64,000 nucleotides of DNA. It comes from Mycolicibacterium alvei. GTDB taxonomy: Bacteria > Actinomycetota > Actinomycetes > Mycobacteriales > Mycobacteriaceae. The stretch spans positions 744,001 through 808,000 of the forward strand of contig NZ_AP022565.1 of NCBI RefSeq assembly GCF_010727325.1. The letters are read 5' to 3'. This document shows, piece after piece, positions 24,906 through 33,228 of this stretch; the stretch's first letter is position 1, and every line of letters starts with the position of its first letter. The translations under genes were made by a program, and so were the position numbers. Below the pieces are notes generated by a model that was given only the letters and a program-made list of their open reading frames with translations, searched no databases and was not told the origin of the DNA.

Positions 24906-25928
24906 ATGGCGTGGAGGCGGATGGCGACGGTTGCCTGCGAGTTTCTCTCCGGTAGGTCACCTGGTATTGCCCAAGAGTTTGCCCGTGAAATCTACTCTGC
25001 CCCGGTCCTTTTCACGCCGGGACGTCTCAGAACAGTGATGTCCGCCGCGCTCATCGCGCTCTTGGGATGCGCCGCCGCGCCAACACCCGCGTGGGCCGCA
25101 CCCTTACCGTCGGCGCAGCTCGACTTCGGCGGCATCATGCGCACCTACCGGCTCCATCTGCCGGCCGGTGGCCCACCTTCCGGGCTGGTGGTCAATCTGC
25201 ACGCCGCCGGCGCGACCGGAGCCGATCAGGCGGCGCTCACCCACTACGACGCGGTGGCCGACGCTCACGGGTTCGCCGTGATCTACCCCGATGGCATCGA
25301 TTACAGCTGGGCCGACGGCCGTGGCGCCTCGGTGCCGGACCGCCAAGGGGTCGACGATGTCGGGTTCATCTCGACCCTCGTCGATCGCCTGGTCGCCGAG
25401 AACGGCATCCCGCGCGGTCGGGTATTCGCCACCGGTCTGTCGGCGGGCGGGTTCATGGCGAACCGCCTGGCGTGCGATCGCGCCGATCTGTTCGCGGCGA
25501 TCGCCCCGGTCGCCGGGACCCTGGGGACGAATGTGGGCTGCAATCCGTCGCGGCCTGTTTCGGTTCTCGCGACCTACGGGACGGCAGACCCGGTCGTGCC
25601 GTTCACCGGCGGGCCGATGTCGGGGCGTGGTGGCGGTAGCACGGTGGTGTCGGGGCCGGCGATGGTGGACCGGTGGCGCCAGGTCGACGGTTGCCCGGCT
25701 CCGTCTGACGAGGTGCTGCCCAGCACCGGCGACGGCACCGAAACCCACCGCATCGCCTCCGATGGGTGTGCCGGTGGCACCTCGGTGGTGTTCATGCGGG
25801 TCGACGGCGGCGGGCACACGTGGCCGGGCGTCCCCGAGATTCTTCCGGTGCAGTCCGTCGGAGCAGCCAGCCGTGCCTTTGATGCCTCGGATGCGTCCGC
25901 GCAGTTCTTCGCCTCGCACGGCAGATAG
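24906..25928 (+). CDS. Exported PHB-depolymerase-type esterase (LpqC-like)
   Basis: An alpha/beta hydrolase of the PHB depolymerase/feruloyl esterase family. The nucleophile elbow is ATGLSAGGFMANRLA (Ser), the acid is in TYGTADPVVPFTG (Asp), and the His is in GGGHTWPGVPE. An oxyanion region VVNLHAAGATGADQ precedes them. A hydrophobic export signal (MSAALIALLGCAAAPTPAWA, from 25038) precedes the mature start near APLP. The true start is uncertain: ATG 24906, 24921 or 25038; the annotated one keeps the basic residues upstream of the hydrophobic core. It is likely secreted, acting on short-chain esters or a plant polymer. Confidence 0.85.
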   Translation: MAWRRMATVACEFLSGRSPGIAQEFAREIYSAPVLFTPGRLRTVMSAALIALLGCAAAPTPAWAAPLPSAQLDFGGIMRTYRLHLPAGGPPSGLVVNLHAAGATGADQAALTHYDAVADAHGFAVIYPDGIDYSWADGRGASVPDRQGVDDVGFISTLVDRLVAENGIPRGRVFATGLSAGGFMANRLACDRADLFAAIAPVAGTLGTNVGCNPSRPVSVLATYGTADPVVPFTGGPMSGRGGGSTVVSGPAMVDRWRQVDGCPAPSDEVLPSTGDGTETHRIASDGCAGGTSVVFMRVDGGGHTWPGVPEILPVQSVGAASRAFDASDASAQFFASHGR

Positions 25929-25961
25929 TCACTCGGCCGTCGATCAGTACGCTTTTCAACG

Positions 25962-27524
25962 ATGGCTGAGGAAGGTCTGAACGGCAGGGATCGCTTGCGC
26001 GGGGGGCTGCGCATGGCACTGCGAGGGCGCCGCGACCCGGCGCCGGTCGCCGGCCGACGAAGTCGGGCGTCGGCGGGTATGGGCGACGTGCACACCCGCA
26101 AGGTCCTCGACCTGACCATCCGGCTCGCGGAGGTCATGCTGTCGTCGGGCTCGGGCACCGCCGACGTGGTCGCCACTACTCAGGACGTCGCGGCGGCCTA
26201 CCGGCTCACCGACTGCGTCGTCGACATCACCGTCGCGACGATCATCGTCTCGGCACTACCCACCGCGGACAGTCCGCCGGTGACGATCATGCGGGCGGTG
26301 CGGACCAGATCCACGGACTACACCCGGCTCGCCGAGCTCGATCGACTGGTGCGGCGCATCACCGCCGGCGGTATCACCGTCGACGAGGCGCACGAGGCGA
26401 TGGATGAGCTGACCGAGAGCCCGCATCCGTTCCCCCGGTGGCTCGCGACCGCCGGGTGGGCGGGGTTCGCGCTCGGTATCGCGATGCTGCTGGGCGGCAA
26501 TTGGTTGACCTGTCTGCTGGCCACCGTGACGGCCGCACTGATCGACCGGGTCGGCCGGCTGCTGAACCGAATCGGCACGCCGTTCTTCTTCCAGCACGCG
26601 GTCGGGGCGGCGATCGCGACCTTGATCGCGCTGGCCGCCTATCAGTACACCGGCCAGGGCCTCAGCGCACTGGTCGCGACAGGGATCGTGTTGTTGTTGT
26701 CCGGCATGACTTTTGTCGGTGCCGTGCAGGACGCGTTGACCGGTTACATGGTCACCGCCGTCGCGCGACTCGGGGACGCCGTGTTTCTCACGGCGGGAAT
26801 CGTCGTGGGCATCACCGGTGCACTGCAGGCTGCGGCGCTCCTGGGGATCCAGATCGAACTGCACGTCAACACGGCCGGCACCTTCATCACACCGAGAGGA
26901 CCGCTGCCGATCTTTCTGGCGGTCGTGGGTGCCGCGCTGGCCGGGGTGTGCCTGACCATGGCCAGCTATGCGCCGCTGCGGTCGTTGCCCACCGCCGGGT
27001 TGGCGGCCGGGCTGGCCGAGCTGACATTGATCGGACTCGGGACCGCCGGGTTCGGCCAGTGGGCGGCCACCGGGATCGCAGCGGTCGGTGTCGGACTTCT
27101 GGCCACCCTGATTTCCATTCGCCGGCAATCTCCGGCGCTGGTGACGGCGACCGCCGGCATCATGCCGATGCTGCCGGGCCTCTCAGTGTTCTGGGCGGTG
27201 TTCGCCTTCGCCGTCGATGAGAAATTCAGTCAGGGGCTGGCGCACCTGCTGAGTGCGGCGGCGACGGCATTGGCACTCGGCAGCGGTGTGGTGATGGGCG
27301 AGCTGCTCGGCTCGCCGCTGCGGTACCGTGCCGGACGCATCGGCGAGTTCTTCCGTAAAGAGGGACCGCCCGGGCTACGCCGGGCAGTGGGTCAGGTGGT
27401 GGTCCGCCTCCAACCGGCCGACAACCCCTCGGCTGCCGGCGCTCCACGCGCGGAAAGTGTCCCGTTGGAAGCAGTCCCGGCCGAGGAGTCGGACGGTGAC
27501 GAGAGCGCGGAGCCCGGCAACTGA
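25962..27524 (+). CDS. ThrE-type threonine/serine exporter
   Basis: A 520-residue fused ThrE exporter (DUF1212 plus ThrE_2 domains). The soluble N-terminal domain has the signature AEVMLSSGSGTADVVATTQ and VDITVATIIVSALP; it is followed by about ten membrane segments in two blocks (~145-295 and ~310-445) that include HVNTAGTFITPRGPLPIF between them. The C-terminus ends in a charged acidic tail. Corynebacterial ThrE exports threonine and serine. It starts 33 bp after the esterase stop and is convergent, 2 bp away, with the small secreted gene at 27527. Confidence 0.9.
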   Translation: MAEEGLNGRDRLRGGLRMALRGRRDPAPVAGRRSRASAGMGDVHTRKVLDLTIRLAEVMLSSGSGTADVVATTQDVAAAYRLTDCVVDITVATIIVSALPTADSPPVTIMRAVRTRSTDYTRLAELDRLVRRITAGGITVDEAHEAMDELTESPHPFPRWLATAGWAGFALGIAMLLGGNWLTCLLATVTAALIDRVGRLLNRIGTPFFFQHAVGAAIATLIALAAYQYTGQGLSALVATGIVLLLSGMTFVGAVQDALTGYMVTAVARLGDAVFLTAGIVVGITGALQAAALLGIQIELHVNTAGTFITPRGPLPIFLAVVGAALAGVCLTMASYAPLRSLPTAGLAAGLAELTLIGLGTAGFGQWAATGIAAVGVGLLATLISIRRQSPALVTATAGIMPMLPGLSVFWAVFAFAVDEKFSQGLAHLLSAAATALALGSGVVMGELLGSPLRYRAGRIGEFFRKEGPPGLRRAVGQVVVRLQPADNPSAAGAPRAESVPLEAVPAEESDGDESAEPGN

Positions 27525-27526
27525 AA

Positions 27527-27763
27527 TCAGGTGAACGGGAGGAAGTCGCCGTTGACCCAGACGCCCCAGTGGCCGCCGGCAGGCAGGTTCCACCAGACCA
27601 TCTGCTTGCCCTGCCACGTCTCGGCCGGCTTCTTCGGCGCGTTCGGCGGCGGCGGGAGGCTCGGATCCGGTTCCGCGCCCGCGATGGCGGTGCCGAGGCC
27701 GAGGGCGGCCCCGATCAGGCCGGTGGCCGCGATGGTGGCCAGGGTTGCCTTGCTTCCGAACAT
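27527..27763 (-). CDS. Small secreted Trp-rich mycobacterial protein
   Basis: A 78-residue exported protein: signal peptide from MFGSKATLATIAATGLIGAA, cleaved near AIAGA, then a short proline-rich segment (PDPSLPPPPNAPKKP) and a Trp-rich end QMVWWNLPAGGHWGVWVNGD. The ATG at 27763 has a gaggtgg-like ribosome-binding site; a GTG nine bases further upstream is possible. No enzyme motif. It resembles other short Pro/Trp exported proteins of mycobacteria but I cannot name the family. Confidence 0.68.
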   Translation of the reverse strand: MFGSKATLATIAATGLIGAALGLGTAIAGAEPDPSLPPPPNAPKKPAETWQGKQMVWWNLPAGGHWGVWVNGDFLPFT

Positions 27764-27999
27764 GAATGTCCACCTCGGTGCTTGACTGTAGAAGAACTTG
27801 GATACCCGAAGCTTAGCCACACGAAGTGATTGCGTCTGCACGTGTGGTCGGCAACGGGGTCATCCGTCATCCTGACCCGCGCGACATAGCCTGACACCGA
27901 GATCGGAAATATTTCGGTCTTCGATGTCGAGAACGTCGCGATGGCTCCGTCCCAGAGATGAGCGACCAACTAGGGTCGCGAATCTGAAGGGAGAATCTC

Positions 28000-28407
28000 A
28001 TGGCCAAGTACCTGTTTCTCAAGCACTACCGAGGCGCGCCGGCATCCGTCAACGACATCCCGATGGACCAGTGGACACCCGACGAGATCCAGGCCCACAT
28101 CCAGTACATGAATGACTTCGCCGATCGGCTGAAGGACAGCGGCGAGTACGTCGACGGTCAGGCCCTGGCCCCGGAGGGCACGTGGGTCCAGTACGGCGGT
28201 GAGGGCAAGCCGCCTGTGACCGACGGCCCGTTCGCCGAAACCAAGGACCTGATCGCGGGCTGGATGGTCGTCGACGTCGAGTCCTACGAGCGCGCCGTGG
28301 CATTGGCCGGAGAACTGTCGGCGGCGCCCGGTGCGGGCGGGCGGCCCATCCACGAGTGGCTCGAGGTGCGCCCGTTTCTGACCGCCCCACCGACTGTCAC
28401 CGAGTAG
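28000..28407 (+). CDS. YCII-related DGPF-motif protein linked to ECF sigma factor
   Basis: A 135-residue YCII-related protein (DGPF family). The diagnostic DGPF motif is in KPPVTDGPFAETKDLIAGW, and the fold is a small ferredoxin-like barrel (MAKYLFLKHYRG at the start, VVDVESYERAVALAGEL at the end). The stop codon directly abuts the ATG of the ECF sigma gene (TAGATG), so the two are co-translated. DGPF proteins are the conserved neighbours of ECF42 sigma factors; they are not classical anti-sigma factors and their role is not settled. Confidence 0.92.
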   Translation: MAKYLFLKHYRGAPASVNDIPMDQWTPDEIQAHIQYMNDFADRLKDSGEYVDGQALAPEGTWVQYGGEGKPPVTDGPFAETKDLIAGWMVVDVESYERAVALAGELSAAPGAGGRPIHEWLEVRPFLTAPPTVTE

Positions 28408-29577
28408 ATGGCTGCCGGTGCGGTGGACGAGGCGCAGCTCCGGGATCTGACCCCCGGTGTCCTGGCCGCCCTCGTCCACCGCGGGGCCGACTTCGCGACG
28501 GCCGAGGACGCCGTGCAGGAAGCCCTGGTCCGGGCCTGGGAAACCTGGCCGCGCCGCCAACCCGACGATCCGAAGGGCTGGCTGATCACCACGGCGTGGC
28601 GGCGTTTCCTCGACGTCACCCGCTCCGATGTGACGCGGCGCAACCGTGAGATCCGGGTCGCGACCGAACCGGCCGCCGGACCCACGCCGGCGGCTGACGA
28701 CACGCTGCAGCTCTACTTCCTGTGCGCGCACCCGAGCCTGACCTCGTCGTCAGCGGTCGCGCTGACGTTGCGCGCGGTCGGCGGCCTGACCACGCGTCAG
28801 ATCGCGCAGGCCTATCTGGTGCCGGAATCGACCATGGCCCAACGGATCAGCCGTGCCAAACGCACCGTGAGCGCGGTTCGGTTGGATCGTCGCGGCGATC
28901 TGCGCACCGTGTTGCGGGTGCTGTACCTGGTGTTCAACGAGGGGTACAGCGGCGATGTCGACCTGGCAGCCGAAGCGATCAGGCTGGCCCGCCAGTTGGC
29001 CCGAACCACCGACGATCCGGAAGTCGCGGGACTGTTGGCCTTGTTCCTGCTGCACCATGCCAGGCGTCCGGCGCGTACCCAGGCCGGCGGGATCCTGGTT
29101 CCCCTGGCCGAGCAGGACCGCACGCTGTGGCGCCGCGACCTGATCACCGAGGGCGTGTACGTACTGCAGGCCGCACTGGCTCGTGACCGGCTCGGGGAGT
29201 ACCAGGCGCAGGCGGCGGTGGCGGCGCTGCACGCCGACGCCCAGTCGGCCGAGGAGACCGACTGGGCGCAGATCGTCGAGTGGTACGACGAACTCGTCGC
29301 GCTCACCGACAGCCCGGTGGTGCGCCTCAACCGCGCAGTCGCATTGGGTGAAGCCGATGGGCCGCAAGCAGGTTTGGCGGCGCTCGCCGAACTCGACCCG
29401 GCGCTGCCGCGCCACACCGCGGCGGCGGCCTACATTCATGAGCGGGCGGGGGACATCTCAATGGCCGCACGGCTGTACGTGCAGGCTGCGGGCGAGGCGC
29501 ATTCGCTGGCCGAGCGCAACCACCTCACTCTGCGCGCCTCTGCCCTGCACGGTCGCATTTCCAGCGACGGCGGTTAA
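28408..29577 (+). CDS. ECF42-type RNA polymerase sigma factor with C-terminal TPR-like extension
   Basis: A 389-residue extracytoplasmic-function sigma factor. Sigma-2 covers residues ~15-80 (DFATAEDAVQEALVRAWETW and GWLITTAWRRFLDVTRSD) and sigma-4 ~105-160 (LTTRQIAQAYLVPESTMAQR, helix-turn-helix). A ~230-residue C-terminal domain (VLYLVFNEGYSGD, LLALFLLHHARRPAR, DWAQIVEWYDELVALT, VRLNRAVALGEADGPQAG) has TPR-like helices and is diagnostic for ECF42. There is no adjacent anti-sigma gene; regulation is thought to involve the C-terminal domain itself. It starts immediately after the DGPF gene stop. Confidence 0.92.
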   Translation: MAAGAVDEAQLRDLTPGVLAALVHRGADFATAEDAVQEALVRAWETWPRRQPDDPKGWLITTAWRRFLDVTRSDVTRRNREIRVATEPAAGPTPAADDTLQLYFLCAHPSLTSSSAVALTLRAVGGLTTRQIAQAYLVPESTMAQRISRAKRTVSAVRLDRRGDLRTVLRVLYLVFNEGYSGDVDLAAEAIRLARQLARTTDDPEVAGLLALFLLHHARRPARTQAGGILVPLAEQDRTLWRRDLITEGVYVLQAALARDRLGEYQAQAAVAALHADAQSAEETDWAQIVEWYDELVALTDSPVVRLNRAVALGEADGPQAGLAALAELDPALPRHTAAAAYIHERAGDISMAARLYVQAAGEAHSLAERNHLTLRASALHGRISSDGG

Positions 29578-29602
29578 CCTCCTATTTGTGGGCAACAGTC
29601 GG

Positions 29603-30952
29603 ATGAGAGTGTTGATCATCGGTGGGGGATTCGGCGGGCTGTTCTGTGCACGTCGATTGGGCGGCGTCGACGTCGACGTGACCCTGCTCGATCGGGCAGC
29701 CGGACATCTGTTCCAGCCGCTGCTCTACCAATGTGCCACCGGGACCTTGGGCTTTGGCCAGATCAGCCGACCGCTGCGCGAGGAGTTCGAGCGTCACCGC
29801 AACGTCACCACGTTGCTCGGTGACGCGATCGACCTCGATCCCGAGTCGCGCCGGGTCACGGCCCGCCGGCCGGATGAGACGACGTTCACCCTCGACTACG
29901 ACGTCCTCGTGGTGGCCGCGGGCATGCAGCAGTCCTACTTCGGCAAAGAACATTTCGCGGAGTGGGCACCCGGGATGAAGACGCTCGACGACGCACTCAA
30001 CATCCGGCAGCGGGTTTTCACGGCGTTCGAGATCGCCGAGACGCTGCCACCGGGTCCGGAGCGGGACGGTTGGCTCACGTTCGCTGTCGCCGGCGGCGGT
30101 CCCACCGGGGTCGAGCTGGCCGGGCAGATCCGCGAGATGGCCACGCGCACTTTGGCTCACGAGTTCCACAGCATCGAACCCGAAGAGGCCAGGGTGCTGT
30201 TGTTCGACGGCGGGGAGCGGGTGCTGAAGGCCTTCTGTTCCGAGTTGGGGGAGAAGGCGACGAAGTCGCTGCAGAAACTGGGCGTCGAGCTACACATGGG
30301 AGTCCATGTGACCGACGTCAATCGGGACGGGGTGACCATCAGCCCGAAGGCCGGTGGCCCCGACGAGCAGTACGCGGCACGAACCGTGTTGTGGACGGCC
30401 GGGGTCGAGGCGGTGCCGTTCGCCCGGCACCTCGCGCAGGTTCTCGGGGTGGAAGCTGATCGCAGTGGGAGAATCTCTGTGGGGCCTGATCTTTCGATCG
30501 ACGGCCGTCCTGAGATCTTCGTGATCGGAGACCTGGCGGGCCGCGAGAATCTGCCGGGTGTCGCTGAGAACGCGATGCAGGGCGGGCTCCACGTCGCCTC
30601 GTGCGTCCGCCGGGAACTCGACGGCAAACCCCGGCGGCCGTTCCGCTACCGGGACCTCGGTTCGGCGGCCTACATCGCCCGCCGCCAGGCACTGCTACAG
30701 GTCGGCCCGGTCAAGCTTGCCGGCTTCTTCGGTTGGCTGGCCTGGGGTTTCATCCATATTGCCTTCCTCACCGGCGTGCGCAACCGGGTCAGCACGGTGA
30801 CCACCTGGCTGACCACCATCGCCCGCGAGAACCGAGGGCACCGCGCGTTCATGCTCGGTGCCGCCGGCCTGCCCGAGCAGCGCTATACGTGGACCACCTG
30901 GGATGCGCCGACACCGCCGCCTGAGCTGCCGCCGAACGGAAACGACCGCTAG
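29603..30952 (+). CDS. ndh: Type II NADH dehydrogenase
   Basis: A 449-residue FAD-containing NADH:menaquinone oxidoreductase of the respiratory chain, bound to the inner face of the membrane. The FAD dinucleotide motif is VLIIGGGFGGLFCARRL at the N-terminus, the NADH-binding motif is FAVAGGGPTGVELAGQI (about residue 155), and the second FAD contact is IFVIGDLAGRENLPGVAENAMQGG written in two adjoining motifs, IFVIGDLAG and GVAENAMQGG. A C-terminal hydrophobic helix GFFGWLAWGFIHIAFLTGVRN anchors it. ATG 29603 is preferred; GTG 29588 would add five residues. A remnant of a second NDH-like gene lies directly downstream on the other strand. Confidence 0.92.
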   Translation: MRVLIIGGGFGGLFCARRLGGVDVDVTLLDRAAGHLFQPLLYQCATGTLGFGQISRPLREEFERHRNVTTLLGDAIDLDPESRRVTARRPDETTFTLDYDVLVVAAGMQQSYFGKEHFAEWAPGMKTLDDALNIRQRVFTAFEIAETLPPGPERDGWLTFAVAGGGPTGVELAGQIREMATRTLAHEFHSIEPEEARVLLFDGGERVLKAFCSELGEKATKSLQKLGVELHMGVHVTDVNRDGVTISPKAGGPDEQYAARTVLWTAGVEAVPFARHLAQVLGVEADRSGRISVGPDLSIDGRPEIFVIGDLAGRENLPGVAENAMQGGLHVASCVRRELDGKPRRPFRYRDLGSAAYIARRQALLQVGPVKLAGFFGWLAWGFIHIAFLTGVRNRVSTVTTWLTTIARENRGHRAFMLGAAGLPEQRYTWTTWDAPTPPPELPPNGNDR

Positions 30953-31140
30953 CACCTGCTGCCGATCGCCAACGGATCGACGTCGAAACCGAATTCCCGC
31001 AGTCCGGGGATATTCGGTCGCACGACCGGGCTGCCGGCGGCCAAGACCAGCCGGTCGTAACCCATGACGATGTCATGTAGGGGGTCGCCGACATCGCCGG
31101 GCAGCCGGGCTGCGTTCGGCCGACGGTGCGCGAACACCAA
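30949..31140 (-). pseudogene. Remnant of an NDH-2/disulphide-reductase-like gene
   Basis: The minus-strand frame encodes an ~65-residue stretch typical of an NAD(P)/FAD-dependent oxidoreductase: VTLVFAHRRPNAARLPGD, then MGYDRLVLAAGSPVVRPNIP and GLREFGFDVDPLAIGS before a stop that overlaps the ndh stop. In intact family members this segment precedes the NADH-binding domain; both the N-terminal FAD motif and everything C-terminal are absent, so only an internal piece survives. The sequence is not a copy of the adjacent ndh, which has different wording here (LDYDVLVVAAGMQQ), so it derives from a paralogue. Confidence 0.7.
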
Positions 31141-31231
31141 GGTCACTGTGCGACGATGCACGGACCGCCCGGTACTCGCCGCGTTTCCCGAGCGGCAGTT
31201 TTGGGCGGGAGTAACCGAGAGGACGGCCGGA

Positions 31232-31780
31232 TTGATCACCGACGCGCACTGCGCCACGCTGCCCGGCACACGGGCGAAGCTCGCGATCGCAGGCCTGACC
31301 GTCGCAGGCGCCATGCTGGTCGGCGCCGGCCATGCAGCAGCAGATCCGATAGTCCCCGATCCCGGGCCCGCGTCCGTGGATCCAGCGCCGCCGCCCGCGC
31401 CGGCCGGCCCGCCACAGGTACCGGAGATCGCCAACCCCGTGTACGGCTCGGGGCAGTACGGTTCCGGTCCGATCGGCACACTGCGCGATCTGTGGCACCA
31501 GGCCCGCGACCCGCAAGGGTTCCAGGGCGCCGCGGAAGCACCCCAGGGTGCGGTCGCGCCCCCGCCGGGCGCCGGCCCGCCACCTCCCTTGCCGCCGGGG
31601 TACGTCTCGATCAACGCCCCCGGCTCGGAGACACCGGCCACGGCGCCGGTACCCGGCAGCGGTCCCGCCGGCCCGGCGTTGCCACCTGGCTATTACTCGC
31701 TCAACGGTCCGCCGCCGCCCGGGTACGAGTACAACGCGCCGGGTCAGCAGCCGGCGCCGCCGGCTGCTGCTACGCCGTAA
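31232..31780 (+). CDS. Secreted proline/glycine-rich protein
   Basis: A 182-residue exported protein with a TTG start (31232) preceded by gagagga. The signal peptide core is KLAIAGLTVAGAMLVGAG, cleaved near AAADP. The mature part is 35-40% Pro/Gly/Ala, with two related elements, LPPGYVSINAPG and LPPGYYSLNGPPPPGYEYN, plus a central IANPVYGSGQYGSGPIGTL segment and LRDLWHQARDP helix. This layout matches a family of mycobacterial cell-surface proline-rich proteins without known function. Its 3' end overlaps the convergent TIGR01777 gene by 11 bp. A longer in-frame start at 31064 would run across the ndh remnant and is not favoured. Confidence 0.75.
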   Translation: MITDAHCATLPGTRAKLAIAGLTVAGAMLVGAGHAAADPIVPDPGPASVDPAPPPAPAGPPQVPEIANPVYGSGQYGSGPIGTLRDLWHQARDPQGFQGAAEAPQGAVAPPPGAGPPPPLPPGYVSINAPGSETPATAPVPGSGPAGPALPPGYYSLNGPPPPGYEYNAPGQQPAPPAAATP

Positions 31781-33131
31781 CCGGGCGCCCCAAGACGTGG
31801 CGCAGCGCCTGATCCAGGTGCGGATAGCGGAAATGGTGTTCGGCGGCGGTCAGGACCGCGGGAACCGCCCGTTGGCTGGCGCATGCCAGTTCACGGGCAC
31901 CCTGGTCGCCCAGCAGTAACCGTGGCCCGAGCGTCGGCACCGGCAGAACCGTCGGACGATGCAGAACGTGGCCGAGCGTGTCGGTGTATTCCGCATTGCG
32001 CACCGGCTCTGGTGCCACGGCGTTGACCGGGCCGGATAGTTGTTCGTCCCACAACGCGCGGTGGTAGACGTCAACCAGGTCGTCGATCCCGATCCAGGGC
32101 AGCCACTGTTGTCCGTCGCCGATGCGGCCGCCGAGCCCGGCCGTGAACAAGGGCCGCAGCAGTCGCAGGGTGCCGCCACTCGGGGACTGCACGATCCCGG
32201 TCCGGACACGCACTACCCGGACACCGGAGCGTTCGGCGGGGGCCAGCGCCTCCTCCCAGTCGGCCACGACGTCGGCCAGGAAACCGTCACCGCGTTCGCT
32301 GGTCTCGGTGAGAACCTCGTCGGCGCGGTCGTATCCGTAGAGGCCGACCGCCGACGCGCTGACCACGACCTTCGGGCCGCCCTCGGTCTCGGCGATGAGT
32401 TCGGCGAGCCGGCGGGTCGGCTCGATGCGGCTGTCGCGAATCGCGCGGCGGTGCCCTTCGGTGAACCGGCCGGCGATCGACGCGCCGGCCAGGTGGATGA
32501 CCGCGTCGACCCCGGCGAAGAGTTCCGGATGGGGAGCATCCGGATTCCATTGCCGCTCATCAGGTTTCGTTGTGGCGTGGCGGACCAGCCGGATCACCTG
32601 GTGGCCGCCGGTGCTCAAGAACGCGGTCAACGCCGAACCGACCAGCCCGGACGCGCCGGTAACGGCGACGATCAGGGGTGTCAACCCGTGCGCCCGGGCG
32701 CGCTGATGGGCGGCGAGGTCGTCAGCCAACTGGCGATGGCGGTAGGCGAACATCGGCCGCAGGAACTGACCGGGAATCGGGGTCTCCACCCGGTCGACCA
32801 TGCGTGTGTGGGTGGCGTCGATGGCCTCGAAATCATGAATGTGCTTCCAGCGCATCGCCAGTGCCGCCGGCAGTGAGGCCGGCCCGCCACTGGCGATCTT
32901 GTCGACGAAGCGCCGTGGTGGGTCGTAGGCGTCGGCCTGGTGCTGGGCCACCCACCGCAATCCGCCGGGCAGCGCGAGTTCGGCACGGCCGTCACGCAGC
33001 GAGGCGGCCTCGGATTTGAGCTTCATCGATTGCCACGGCGGTGACAGTCGGGCGAACGCGCCGGGTCGGCGGTGCCAGCCGAAGACCTCGTCGCGTGGGG
33101 CGTCGATGACGCTGGAGTACAGCAATCCCAT
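31770..33131 (-). CDS. TIGR01777 epimerase fused to SRPBCC/cyclase domain
   Basis: A 453-residue two-domain protein. Residues 1-145 form a START/polyketide-cyclase-like domain (MGLLYSSVIDAPRDEVFGWH, MRWKHIHDFEAID, PGQFLRPMFAYRHRQLADDL). Residues ~150-453 are a NAD-dependent epimerase/dehydratase of the TIGR01777 (YfcH/SulA-type) family: IVAVTGASGLVGSALTAFL (Rossmann glycine motif), VIHLAGASIAGRFTEGHR, VSASAVGLYGY, and the C-terminal DUF1731-like ELACASQRAVPAVL. This fused layout is the normal one in actinobacteria. Substrate unknown. It diverges from the thioesterase gene across a ~100-bp region that contains a dyad (33154-33174). Confidence 0.9.
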   Translation of the reverse strand: MGLLYSSVIDAPRDEVFGWHRRPGAFARLSPPWQSMKLKSEAASLRDGRAELALPGGLRWVAQHQADAYDPPRRFVDKIASGGPASLPAALAMRWKHIHDFEAIDATHTRMVDRVETPIPGQFLRPMFAYRHRQLADDLAAHQRARAHGLTPLIVAVTGASGLVGSALTAFLSTGGHQVIRLVRHATTKPDERQWNPDAPHPELFAGVDAVIHLAGASIAGRFTEGHRRAIRDSRIEPTRRLAELIAETEGGPKVVVSASAVGLYGYDRADEVLTETSERGDGFLADVVADWEEALAPAERSGVRVVRVRTGIVQSPSGGTLRLLRPLFTAGLGGRIGDGQQWLPWIGIDDLVDVYHRALWDEQLSGPVNAVAPEPVRNAEYTDTLGHVLHRPTVLPVPTLGPRLLLGDQGARELACASQRAVPAVLTAAEHHFRYPHLDQALRHVLGRPVTA

Positions 33132-33153
33132 CGATCGACGTTACCTGTCCACA

Positions 33154-33174
33154 ATATCGTTGCTCCAACGGTAT
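33154..33174. promoter_or_regulatory. Imperfect 9-3-9 dyad in divergent promoter
   Basis: atatcgttg-ctc-caacggtat is an inverted repeat matching at eight of nine positions with a 3-base spacer. It lies 23 bp before the start of the TIGR01777 gene and 55 bp before the thioesterase start. A taatag element (33184-33189) could be a -10 for the thioesterase. No regulator gene is adjacent; the dyad shape fits a TetR-type dimer. Confidence 0.5.
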
Positions 33175-33228
33175 CGATATCTGTAATAGTGTCTGCACTT
33201 GCCTGAAGGTCGGACGAGAGGTGTATCT

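Noticed and set aside
28408..29577. SigJ (ECF41) assignment
   Set aside because: The C-terminal extension is TPR-like rather than SnoaL-like, and the DGPF partner points to ECF42.
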